Assembly (NCBI GenBank): GCA_041920415.1
Contig: JBHGYD010000014.1
Location: forward strand, 1-64,000
DNA from: JBHGYD01 sp041920415
Lineage (GTDB): Bacteria; Bacillota; Bacilli; Bacillales; Anoxybacillaceae
Direction: 5' to 3'
DNA: 64,000 bases
In this document: in pieces, positions 1-7,688 of the stretch
How positions within the stretch are numbered: position 1 is the first letter of the stretch
Layout: the number at the start of each line of letters is the position of its first letter
Notes under the pieces: model-generated
What the model saw: only the letters and a program-made list of their open reading frames with translations
Told to the model about the DNA's origin: nothing
The model's database searches: none
Program-made: the position numbers and the translations under genes

Positions 1-69
1 CCTATTGGAGCTCCCAAGGGCTCAAAAGTTTATATCAACGATACGAATTTCTACGTCAAACTTAATTGA
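1..69 (+). CDS. Group II intron reverse transcriptase/maturase, C-terminal 22 codons
   Basis: Frame 1 is open from the window edge and stops at TGA (67-69), ending ...YVKLN immediately before domain V. In bacterial group II introns the maturase gene lies in domain IV and stops just before domain V, which is the arrangement here. Only the last 22 residues are visible, so no catalytic motif can be checked. The call rests on position and on the RNA structure next to it. Confidence 0.7.
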   Translation, partial: PIGAPKGSKVYINDTNFYVKLN

Positions 70-139
70 ACCGCCGTATACCGAACGGTACGTACGGTGG
101 TGTGAGAGGTCGGGGGTTAGTCGCCCCCTCCTACTCGAT
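1..139 (+). mobile_element. 3' end of a class C-type group II intron (domains V-VI)
   Basis: After the maturase stop codon, positions about 70-103 fold as group II domain V: an ACCGCCGTA arm pairs with TACGGTGGT, a two-base CG bulge sits on the 3' side, an ACC/GGT upper stem carries a GAAC loop, and the lower stem holds a CGC catalytic triad as in bacterial class C introns. Domain VI follows (about 105-136), a G-rich/C-rich hairpin with a bulged A in CCTACTC. The intron should end at GAT (137-139). The 5' part lies outside the window. The insertion point is 2 bp beyond the stop codon of the convergent NERD gene, so that reading frame is intact. Confidence 0.85.
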
Positions 140-141
140 TA

Positions 142-1578
142 TCACATAGTCAACGTATTTTCGAATTTCGCCGCTATTTCTGAATCTGCAGTAACAGGAT
201 AAGATAAGTCATCGTATCCATAATACAAGAGTTGTGTAGGTAAATCATTATTATAAGCCACAACTTGATCGATGAATGCTTTATGAGCTAATCCCGCTCT
301 GGAACAATATTCAGCAGCTGGAATTACAAAATTCAACCATTCTTCTAATTCTTTTTCGTACGCTCGGTATGGAAATGACTTTGCTTCCAATGTGTGCTCT
401 TTAAAAATCTCTATAATTTCTGATACTACTTCTTTTGGTAACACATCAGGTTGTTTTTGAATATAATTGTAAACCTGTGAAGCACGTATTACCGGAATAT
501 CGCTCTCGTTGTCTATCATGACATTATCATTGGCAATGACAATGATAAATTTTATATATACATAATCTGTAGATATACCTTTTTCCCGAAGAACATTATT
601 AATAAAACGTTGCTTTAACGCAACATGACGGTTCGTTTGACTAACCACATCTTTCATAGGTTCCATATGACCATTAGGCCATACTTTTAACCATTGACCA
701 TCCTTGGTGATACGGATACTATAACTACCAGAACTAGAAAAGTTTTTTGCTTCAATAGTGTATATACCTTTAGTTGAAGCAACAATAGCATCTGATTCAA
801 CGGATGAGCCTTCCGTTTCAATACGCACATTGTATAAGGTAGTCAACACATCGCTATACAAATCTAATTCTTCTTTCAACCTTTTTTCGCCAGCTAACCC
901 CGAATTAATGATTTTCTGTTCTATTTTGATTACATTTTTTGAATCGTCTAATTCTGTAATATTATTTATAAATTGAGAAAATCTAGGCTGAACATAATCC
1001 GCAACCTCTACAGCAAACAAAGGGTGAACACCGTATTTTTCAAAAAGTTCTATCTCTGCTTTCTTGCCAATGTCTTCATTTGAAGCTCGTTTAAAACCAC
1101 TCCATAGACTGTAAAATAAATCATTGAAGTGTGAGCTATTATATTGGATATCCCATAAGTTTTTTGCGGGCGCCAGATAAGGAAACTTAGGTAAAACTAG
1201 ACGGTTAAAGGTTTCCACAAGCTTTTCTTCCACCGTTTCTAAGTATGCTTTTCTTTCTTCTAATGTATGATACACTCTAGGTTCTGCTGAAGGAACACCA
1301 GCGCGATAATGCTCATTTTCTATGAGAGCTTTCTCGTAAGAAGCAGCTAATTTTAATTTCTCTTTTATCTTCGGTTCGATTTTATGAATGTTATTAGGGA
1401 TCCAATTTTCTTTTGCTTGTTTCCTTTTCTTTTTGTAAATTTTAAATGCAATGAAACCTGTAATTGCCAAAGCGAGAATAGAAAGGAACTCTCTCCAAAA
1501 CTCAAGGGCGAAATACAAAGCGATTAAAAAAACTATACAACCACCCACTCCAATACCTTCATTACCTGGATGAGACAT
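142..1578 (-). CDS. NERD (nuclease-related) domain membrane protein
   Basis: Predicted 478-residue protein. Residues about 10-47 form a hydrophobic region with one or two membrane spans, followed by a basic KKKRK stretch that probably lies on the cytoplasmic side. A NERD domain spans about 228-340: GEKRLKEEL at its start, then ESDAIV and the IYTIEAKNF core that resembles the D...ExK arrangement of restriction-like nucleases. The middle (60-225) is charged, probably helical, and unrecognised. NERD proteins are thought to act in DNA processing, but no substrate can be named. The gene is convergent with the intron at the left edge. The ATG at 1578 is preceded by a purine-rich GAGGGGGA ribosome site. 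Confidence 0.75.
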   Translation of the reverse strand: MSHPGNEGIGVGGCIVFLIALYFALEFWREFLSILALAITGFIAFKIYKKKRKQAKENWIPNNIHKIEPKIKEKLKLAASYEKALIENEHYRAGVPSAEPRVYHTLEERKAYLETVEEKLVETFNRLVLPKFPYLAPAKNLWDIQYNSSHFNDLFYSLWSGFKRASNEDIGKKAEIELFEKYGVHPLFAVEVADYVQPRFSQFINNITELDDSKNVIKIEQKIINSGLAGEKRLKEELDLYSDVLTTLYNVRIETEGSSVESDAIVASTKGIYTIEAKNFSSSGSYSIRITKDGQWLKVWPNGHMEPMKDVVSQTNRHVALKQRFINNVLREKGISTDYVYIKFIIVIANDNVMIDNESDIPVIRASQVYNYIQKQPDVLPKEVVSEIIEIFKEHTLEAKSFPYRAYEKELEEWLNFVIPAAEYCSRAGLAHKAFIDQVVAYNNDLPTQLLYYGYDDLSYPVTADSEIAAKFENTLTM

Positions 1579-1745
1579 TACTCATTCCCCCTCTGCCTAT
1601 TTTCTTGATGTTTTATGAAAATTAGTTCCACGAATAGGAAAATACCTATTTTGATTATAGCAACATAATTTTACTTATAAAGATTTAAAATTACAATATT
1701 GGTATGATTTAGATTAATTTATTTTTTGTAACAAACAATAAACTT

Positions 1746-1982
1746 TTAATTTGTTCCATACTTTTGATTTCTTGGTTCATTTTTTCGTTTAACGGTTTCA
1801 AGATGTGTTTGATAATGTAATATTGGCTTCTTGGTCGTCTGTTCGAGCACAAATGTGCCACAAAAGAATCCGGTTGAATATGGCATTTATGACGCCTTTG
1901 GACATACAGTTTGAGTATTTTCAATTCCATATTGTTCTTTGAGCACAGCAAAGTAACGTTCAATAGTCGAAAGTTTTTTCAT
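1746..1982 (-). pseudogene. Possible decayed small ORF
   Basis: From an ATG at 1982 the minus strand reads MKKLSTIERYFAVLKEQYG..., meets one in-frame TAA at 1887-1889 (codon 32), and then stays open with protein-like composition (FVLEQTTKKPILHYQTHLE) to a TAA at 1746-1748. The two halves share a frame, which suggests one gene broken by a nonsense mutation. The family is not recognised. The surrounding 1579-2210 stretch is AT-rich and shows no other gene. Confidence 0.25.
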
Positions 1983-2210
1983 CAATTATTTCTTATATCA
2001 CTGATTTTAAATGGAGCGTTTTTTCGTTTCTCTTTCTTTTTATGGCGCTGAATAGGAGAAGAAGAAAGACTACAGGAAGATTTGTTTACAATGGATAGTT
2101 TGTAGAAAGAGTTAATATTTTGTAATTTACTATTTTGACAAAATATATATATTGTAAAATAAAAACTATGAAACATTATTCTATAAAACAACAAAAGGGA
2201 GAGAAAGACA

Positions 2211-2585
2211 ATGAACAATTCTTACAAAAAAGAACTGAATAAAATTATTATTCTTTTAGTATTAGGGCTTTTGTTGGCGGTCATTATCACTGTTAAAGCA
2301 TTCCTTACATACGGAACACGTTTTGAGGCAACAGATATCCTTATCTTGATTTGTATTGCTCTGTATCCTACTGGCGTTTTTTACGGCTGGAGAGACATGT
2401 TAAGAGTGTTTACAAGCATCCTAAGTACAGACCGCTCTGAACGTCAAACTGGTGGCCCTGTTTCAGCAGGAATCACAATTGCAACTTTCACTTTTGCTGG
2501 TTTCGCTGCTGTTGTTTTTGGGTGGCTTTTTGGCATTGTTAATGCATATCGCAAACTCCAACGTGCAAAGCATACCTCTATCTAA
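2211..2585 (+). CDS. Small integral membrane protein, unknown function
   Basis: Predicted 124 residues with three hydrophobic segments (about 12-33, 42-60 and 86-110) and a basic C-terminus, so probably a three-span membrane protein. A GGGAGAG ribosome site lies 8-10 bases before the ATG. A hydrophilic, arginine-rich stretch (RSERQTGG) separates spans two and three. No family is recognised. It stands alone between a weak upstream region and a repeat-associated terminator. Confidence 0.6.
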   Translation: MNNSYKKELNKIIILLVLGLLLAVIITVKAFLTYGTRFEATDILILICIALYPTGVFYGWRDMLRVFTSILSTDRSERQTGGPVSAGITIATFTFAGFAAVVFGWLFGIVNAYRKLQRAKHTSI

Positions 2586-2639
2586 AAAACTTGCAAATTT
2601 CAAAAATAGAGATTACTGAATGGTAAACGTTAAATGATT

Positions 2640-2737
2640 CGGGATGTGCACCTATGTCACTACCCGAAGTTTGTCGAAAGATTAAAAAGAAGGTGAGCAA
2701 CTGAAAAGGTGAACGGCTCTCCTTCTTTTTGTTTTTA
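2640..2737 (+). repeat. Dispersed intergenic repeat, subfamily 1, ending in a terminator
   Basis: The head reads GTGCACCTATGTCACTACCC then GAAGTTTGTCGAAAG, close to the copies at 5879 and 18716. It is followed by a stem-loop, AAGAAGG(T)GAGC pairing with GCTC(T)CCTTCTT (2687-2728), and a T-run to about 2737. It can terminate transcripts from the small membrane protein gene. The rest of 2586-2889 shows no gene. Confidence 0.65.
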
Positions 2738-2889
2738 TATAATATGATGGTAAAGTTAACTAATTTATTATAAAATTAGTCAAAGAGGAAAAATATATTA
2801 AGATATCAATTTTATGATTTACAGATAGACTATGATTTCGCTAAACCTAGTCATTAATTAGCTAAGTGAACAAAAGGTGACTTTGAAAA

Positions 2890-4737
2890 ATGAAAAGATG
2901 GTTGATCCTATCGATGCTATTTTTTCTTCTTATTCCAAATTTATATATTGTGAAAGCAGAAACGATCACATTTTTAGATGTTCCGAGTACGCATTGGGCA
3001 AGTGAAGAAATCCAGTGGGCGAGTGAGAAACAATTTATTAAAGGGTATCCGGACAAAACGTTTAGGCCGGATCAATTTGTCACAGAAGCTCAATTTGTCG
3101 CCATATTTATGAGATATTTTTTCAATGAACAAATAGAAGCAAATAATACGTTTTCCCATTGGGCGGATGGATACTATGATTTGGCTGAAAAGTATCGTCT
3201 TCCTTTAAAGGGATATCACTCAGAAAACGTACGGAATGCTCCGGTTTCACGTGGTGTCGTTGCACAAGTTTTGGCAGCATCACAAGGAATTTCGTCCGAT
3301 CTGCATGCAGCCATTGATTGGATGTATGAGACAGGCATAACAGTGGGAAAAAATTCAAGCTCTAATAACAAGTACGAAAATTTTGCGGCAAATGAGAATT
3401 TAACTAGAGCACAGGTTACCGTATTTTTCAAAAGAATGTTTGATAAAGGGTTTGTTACATTTGATTCATCGACGAATCCACAAAAACCAACTCCTGACCA
3501 ATGGATGGACAAACGTGAGAAGTTAAATGTACCTGAATTTCATCCAGGTTTGTTTTATTCCGATTCTTATGATAAAGAAGCTGTTCAGCCGACAGTAGCC
3601 CATTATAATGGAGTGTCCCGATTTGTTGTTTCAAGTGTTTTATCGAAAATATGGGAGAAAGAATTTGACTATATTAGTTCTTACGGTACGATTTCCACAC
3701 TTAGCAAAAGCCCTGTGATTGGCAGTGATGGCACGCTCTATCTTCAGGAAGGTTACTTGTATAGTCCTTCTCCTCAAGGGAGAATTTTTGCCATTTCTCT
3801 TAATGGAGAGCTGAAATGGTCTTATCCAACTGGTACTGGACTCACTTCTCCAGTCATTGGAGAAAACGGAATTATATATGCAGTCGGTTGCAATGGCGTT
3901 TTTGCCTTCTATCCTGATGGTACGTTGAAGTGGAAGCATGAAGGAGATGGTTTTACCGGTTTAGCTTTGGGGCACGATGGTTCTGTAATCGTGATTCACA
4001 GAGTTTCGCATCCTGATGAAGAAAAAAGGTACATGGAGCTCATCAGTTTTCATGCGAACGGCTCGAAAAATTGGACTTATCGTTTTCCTGATGGTGTGTA
4101 TTATGTGGGGAGTATCAATCCTATTGTTGATGAAAATGGCACCATCTATCTTTTTGATTCTTCTGGAAAAGTTTATGCCATTACGAAGGATGGAAAGTTA
4201 AAGTGGACTTTGCAGACAAATGCCTATCAGGGTTCGCTTTCTTTAGATGCTGATGGCACTCTTTATATTTCTGCAACATCAAGTATTTATCCAGATGCTG
4301 AAGCAGATATCATTACAAACGGCGGTCTTTATGCGATTCATCCAAATGGTACGTTAAAGTGGAGGTATGACGGGATTGATCCGACGGAAAACTCACCTGT
4401 TATTGTCGGAAACGATGGTCTTTTATATGCAGCTGGTACGGAAGTGCATGTATTAAACAAAGAAGGAAAATTAATGTGGAAAATTACGAATGAAGAAGAT
4501 TATGGAAAGGCCCGTATCGCTATGGATGCTAATCATAATTTAATTGTGTTGTGGCAATTGTTTAATTCAATGGATCAATTAATGATTTTCTCGGAAGATG
4601 GTCATGTAAAATATCAATCTACTCTATTTAATGCTGAAGAGGAAGTAGACTCTCCTCCTGTGATTGGGCATGATGGATCCATTTATTTTACGGTGGCTCA
4701 TGCTGATTACAATAAAATTTATCGCATGGGGCCATAG
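2890..4737 (+). CDS. SLH-domain cell-surface protein with PQQ-type beta-propeller
   Basis: Predicted 615 residues with a signal peptide (about 1-24, cut after KAE). SLH units: the first (about 27-78) has the typical F-DVPSTHWA...GYPDKTFRPD...T pattern; a second (about 85-130) and third (about 135-185) are more divergent. SLH units bind pyruvylated wall polymer, so the protein should be anchored outside the cell. Residues about 250-612 contain repeated blades of the GSDGTLY / NGELKWSY / DENGTIYLF type, typical of PQQ-like quinoprotein propellers. No enzyme residues can be assigned, so it may be structural or binding. AAAGGTGA precedes the ATG. Confidence 0.85.
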   Translation: MKRWLILSMLFFLLIPNLYIVKAETITFLDVPSTHWASEEIQWASEKQFIKGYPDKTFRPDQFVTEAQFVAIFMRYFFNEQIEANNTFSHWADGYYDLAEKYRLPLKGYHSENVRNAPVSRGVVAQVLAASQGISSDLHAAIDWMYETGITVGKNSSSNNKYENFAANENLTRAQVTVFFKRMFDKGFVTFDSSTNPQKPTPDQWMDKREKLNVPEFHPGLFYSDSYDKEAVQPTVAHYNGVSRFVVSSVLSKIWEKEFDYISSYGTISTLSKSPVIGSDGTLYLQEGYLYSPSPQGRIFAISLNGELKWSYPTGTGLTSPVIGENGIIYAVGCNGVFAFYPDGTLKWKHEGDGFTGLALGHDGSVIVIHRVSHPDEEKRYMELISFHANGSKNWTYRFPDGVYYVGSINPIVDENGTIYLFDSSGKVYAITKDGKLKWTLQTNAYQGSLSLDADGTLYISATSSIYPDAEADIITNGGLYAIHPNGTLKWRYDGIDPTENSPVIVGNDGLLYAAGTEVHVLNKEGKLMWKITNEEDYGKARIAMDANHNLIVLWQLFNSMDQLMIFSEDGHVKYQSTLFNAEEEVDSPPVIGHDGSIYFTVAHADYNKIYRMGP

Positions 4738-4763
4738 TGGATCCGAAAAGTAGACAGTATTAA
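4737..4763 (+). repeat. Short copy of dispersed repeat, subfamily 2
   Basis: GATCCGAAAAGTAGACAGTAT directly after the SLH gene's stop codon matches the core at 6186-6206 exactly and the copy near 15041 with a few changes. It fills the gap before the lipoprotein gene. Confidence 0.6.
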
Positions 4764-4790
4764 AAAATGATATTCGGATTGGGGATTCGC

Positions 4791-5870
4791 ATGAAGCAAG
4801 TTGTACAATGTATTATGATTATTAGTTTATTATTGACAGGTTGCAGTACAGAAACTCAAAAAAACGAGAGTATTCAGACAGGAAAAAAGGATTCGGAAGA
4901 GTGGTTGCCGACTTCTAAAAAGGAGTGGCTTGCCTTTTCTGAAAAGAGTGGATGGTTACATCAATATGATCAAGAAGGCAAGAAGTTTGATAAGCCGATA
5001 GCGGTAGATTTTGAAGGGGATCACATCCCGGAAATTGTTGTTCCATATTCACCTTTGAGTGAAGGTACGAATATATTTGCGGGCTTTGTTGTTGGGAAAT
5101 TTGATAAAGATAAAAAAGAATGGACTGTTTGGCAAGATTATCAATCCGATGTTGCTATTAAAGCCTATGGGCTTGGTACTTTAACTTTTGAGAACAACCG
5201 GGAAGCTCTTGTGCTAGAAGAACTTACTTATGGCGCAACGATGATTATGGGAAAAGCTTCTGTCTACTTACTGTCACCGAAAAGTGAACACATTGTTTGT
5301 GGTATTTCTTTGGCAGCCGATGTTGGAAAAGAAGAGAGGGCTCAAATAAAAGTTGGAGACAATCGTCTCATGGTGCAATTTGACAATAAAGAAGTAGAGT
5401 ATAAAACGGAAGGAAACAATCTTCTTATTGGAAAATCAAGGAAAATAGTTTTGCGTGACTGGACTGAATACATCGATGAAGAATTCAAGCAATTACTGAA
5501 TAAAGGAAAACTGAAGGGGGTCCCGGTTTCATTAGGGATGTCATACGATGAGGCAAAAGCTTATGCCGGGAAGCCTATAGAAGAAGGATATGATGAGGGT
5601 GGCATATGTGCTTTTTATGACAACTATCAGTTTTGCAATGATTCAGAGTCAGAGCCTGTGATTTTGTTGCAATATGATCTTTTAGGCGAAGGGATTCAAT
5701 TTAAAGATGTAGAAAAAGTTCTTGGAACACCGAGCGAGAGCCTGTTGGATGAGATGACAGAAACTTATATTTGGGTTTATTCGCTATCGAATGGAATGAC
5801 TCTTATCTTTTACTCTTTCTCAAGTTCACCTGATGGATTAATCGAGTCAGTGAAGCTGCGTTTGAAATAG
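4791..5870 (+). CDS. Putative lipoprotein with a DUF4309-like C-terminal region
   Basis: Starting at ATG 4791 (GGATTGGGG lies 7-12 bases upstream) rather than ATG 4767 gives 359 residues that begin MKQVVQCIMIISLLLTGCS, a clean lipoprotein signal with lipobox LTGC. The mature part contains an FG-GAP-like phrase (AVDFEGDHIPEIVVPYS). The C-terminal third (about 235-355: LNKGKLKGVPVSLGMSYDEAKAYAGKP and onward) resembles the DUF4309 type found in Bacillus lipoproteins. Function unknown. It is in line with the upstream SLH/propeller gene across a 53-base gap and may be co-transcribed. Confidence 0.65.
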   Translation: MKQVVQCIMIISLLLTGCSTETQKNESIQTGKKDSEEWLPTSKKEWLAFSEKSGWLHQYDQEGKKFDKPIAVDFEGDHIPEIVVPYSPLSEGTNIFAGFVVGKFDKDKKEWTVWQDYQSDVAIKAYGLGTLTFENNREALVLEELTYGATMIMGKASVYLLSPKSEHIVCGISLAADVGKEERAQIKVGDNRLMVQFDNKEVEYKTEGNNLLIGKSRKIVLRDWTEYIDEEFKQLLNKGKLKGVPVSLGMSYDEAKAYAGKPIEEGYDEGGICAFYDNYQFCNDSESEPVILLQYDLLGEGIQFKDVEKVLGTPSESLLDEMTETYIWVYSLSNGMTLIFYSFSSSPDGLIESVKLRLK

Positions 5871-5878
5871 GAATTTAG

Positions 5879-5966
5879 GATGCGTGCCTGTGCATTGTCA
5901 TCGCCCGAAGATTATCAAAATATGTCGAAAAGCTCTGCAGAGAGAAATCTCTGCGGGGCTTTTTTG
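5879..5966 (+). repeat. Dispersed repeat, subfamily 1, ending in a terminator
   Basis: The head GCGTGCCTGTGCATTGTCAT is followed by CGCCCGAAGATTATC and TATGTCGAAAAG. Then a strong hairpin, AGCTCTGCAGAGA / TCTCTGCGGGGCT with a GAAA loop (5931-5960), and a run of T. It probably terminates the lipoprotein transcript. The head matches copies at 2640 and 18716; the terminator stem differs in each. Confidence 0.75.
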
Positions 5967-6483
5967 TGCCTTTTCTTGCATGAGAGCTGATTGAAAAATA
6001 AGGACGCCATAAAAAAAGGGAGTCATTCACAGTATGGTAGCCTCTAAAAAATCAATCAGTCTGTAAATGACTCACCAACCAAAAACTTACCGCTAATATA
6101 AATTACGTTATACATTTTCTCTTTTTAGGGGGTCGAGGTATTCAATATCATGAACTTTTTTGGCTGCGTGCACTGTGTGCATTGCGATCCGAAAAGTAGA
6201 CAGTATAAAATCGGTTAAGCAGGAGGAATCAGGGCTAAATGGCTCTGATTCTTTTTCTTTTCTCGTCTTTCCGAAGTGTTTCAGAACCTCGAGAGCCTGT
6301 CAAGGGGAGTACTTGACAGCCCCTCGGAATTTTGAGAATGGATTAGGATCGGTGCTCGTGCGCAGTCATGCACAGGAAACTATTCGAAATTCTTCGTTTA
6401 TTCAAACAAAGTTCATATTTTTATCACAAATAAATGGTACGTTTTTTTATGTTGAAATACTAATAAGCGGAGGGGAAGGACAA
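5967..6483 (+). other. Gene-free region with inverted repeats and repeat subfamily 2
   Basis: No gene is convincing here; the open frame upstream of 6484 has no protein-like composition. It holds an inverted repeat GAGTCATTCACAG (6020-6032) / CTGTAAATGACTC (6061-6073), possibly transposon debris. A subfamily 2 repeat copy (about 6166-6262) has GCGTGCACTGTGTGCATTGC and GATCCGAAAAGTAGACAGTA, and ends in a GAATCAG/CTGATTC hairpin (6226-6251) with a T-rich tail. A second hairpin pairs CTGTCAAG (6297-6304) with CTTGACAG (6312-6319). A GGAGGGGAAGG ribosome site for the next gene lies at about 6469-6479. Confidence 0.55.
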
Positions 6484-7557
6484 GTGAAAATTAAAAAATC
6501 GCTGCTAGCTACCGTAACAAGTGTTGGAATCCTTTTAGGAGTATCCACTCAAGCGTTCGCGCATGATGGATGGTCCCAAACAAACACGCCGATTGTGGCT
6601 CCTGGAAACAATTCATATGTAGAAATGCTTTTTGGCAACCATTCAAATGAACACAAATCTTATCGAATCGATGGACACTGGAATCCTGATACAACAAAGG
6701 TATATGTAACATTGCCGAACGGTGCTAAACAAGATATTACTAAAACAATGTTTTACACAGGTGAAGAGAAAGAAGTATCTGACGCTACACTTGGTGTAAA
6801 CAACTCGTATATTTCCTCTTTCAGCTCTAATTACATAGGTGCTCATATTGTGAGTGTAGAAGGAGATTCCATTTTTAAACATGGTGACGTGGCAAGCCGT
6901 ACATTGCGTTCAGCGAAGTCTTTCGTTGCTGTAGCCGATATCCCAATGGCATCGAGGGTCCGCAGCTTAACAGGATTCTCAAAACAAGTGACTCCGGATC
7001 GCGCGGAAATCATTCCACTGTTCAACCCAGTTGCGGTTCAGCCAAAACAACAACTAAAGGTTCAAGTATTGTTGAAAGGCAAACCGTTTGCTAATGCAGA
7101 TTTGACTGTTATCCAAAGAAGCAATTCTCAAAGCGCAGTAGTAAAAACAGATCGTAATGGTGTTGCTTCCTTTAAAGTTGGCGCGGCTGATTATTATTTA
7201 TTGCGTGTAAAAATAGATACAAATGAAAAAGTGGAAGGAAAGTACGACAAAACATCTTACGAAGCGACAATGACGATGTCTGTTCAAAATCAATCATTCA
7301 TTGTTCCAACAGGTAAGGCAAAAGAGTTTGAGTTTTATGTGAATGGCAAAAAAGTTCCTACTCCTGTCACTAAAAAGGTGAAAAACGTCGTTTACGTACC
7401 GGCAGATTTTATTCACAACTATGTAAACAAAAACGTAAAAGGTGGCAAAAACTTTGTTCCTCTCGTAAAAACAGTTAACAATGCGGGATACACAATTGAC
7501 ACATTGAGTCAAGTAGGGGACTTTGCTCCTGAATATGTAATCTATAAGAAGAAATAA
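6484..7557 (+). CDS. Secreted DUF4198 (NikM-like) metal-associated protein
   Basis: GTG 6484 is the likely start: GGAGGGGAAGG lies 5-15 bases upstream and the product then begins with a clean signal peptide (VKIKKSLLATV...TQAFA), leaving His at the mature N-terminus (HDGW). The 357-residue product matches the DUF4198 pattern: an N-terminal beta domain, then an Ig-like region (about 195-285) with FANADLTVIQRS and TDRNGVASFKV typical of carboxypeptidase-regulatory-like folds. DUF4198 proteins often accompany nickel or copper uptake genes. The CopC-CopD fusion immediately downstream supports a metal role, with copper most likely. The C-terminal 75 residues are not recognised. Confidence 0.7.
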   Translation: MKIKKSLLATVTSVGILLGVSTQAFAHDGWSQTNTPIVAPGNNSYVEMLFGNHSNEHKSYRIDGHWNPDTTKVYVTLPNGAKQDITKTMFYTGEEKEVSDATLGVNNSYISSFSSNYIGAHIVSVEGDSIFKHGDVASRTLRSAKSFVAVADIPMASRVRSLTGFSKQVTPDRAEIIPLFNPVAVQPKQQLKVQVLLKGKPFANADLTVIQRSNSQSAVVKTDRNGVASFKVGAADYYLLRVKIDTNEKVEGKYDKTSYEATMTMSVQNQSFIVPTGKAKEFEFYVNGKKVPTPVTKKVKNVVYVPADFIHNYVNKNVKGGKNFVPLVKTVNNAGYTIDTLSQVGDFAPEYVIYKKK

Positions 7558-7618
7558 AGTATTTGAATGCTTGGAAAGTGAAACAGAGGTTCATAGTTTC
7601 TTATGAAGATTGATTTCA

Positions 7619-7664
7619 TGAGGGTAGCTCAGTTGGCTTTTTGTCTTTGAGTTACCCTCTTTCT
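7619..7664 (+). terminator. Terminator between the DUF4198 gene and the CopC-CopD gene
   Basis: AGGGTA(G)CTCA pairs with TGAG(T)TACCCT around a 17-base loop, followed by CTTTCTTTC. It may partly end the upstream transcript. Confidence 0.65.
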
Positions 7665-7688
7665 TTCATACTGAAGGGGTGTATAGCT

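Noticed and set aside
5..202. Open frame of 65 codons at the left edge
   Set aside because: It runs across intron domains V and VI and into the NERD gene; its translation is a by-product of the RNA structure.
3122..3939. Leftward open frames inside the SLH/propeller gene
   Set aside because: Antisense shadows with odd composition and no ribosome sites.
6160..6483. Upstream extension of the DUF4198 gene
   Set aside because: It crosses a repeat copy and has no ribosome site. GTG 6484 has a strong site and gives a proper signal peptide.
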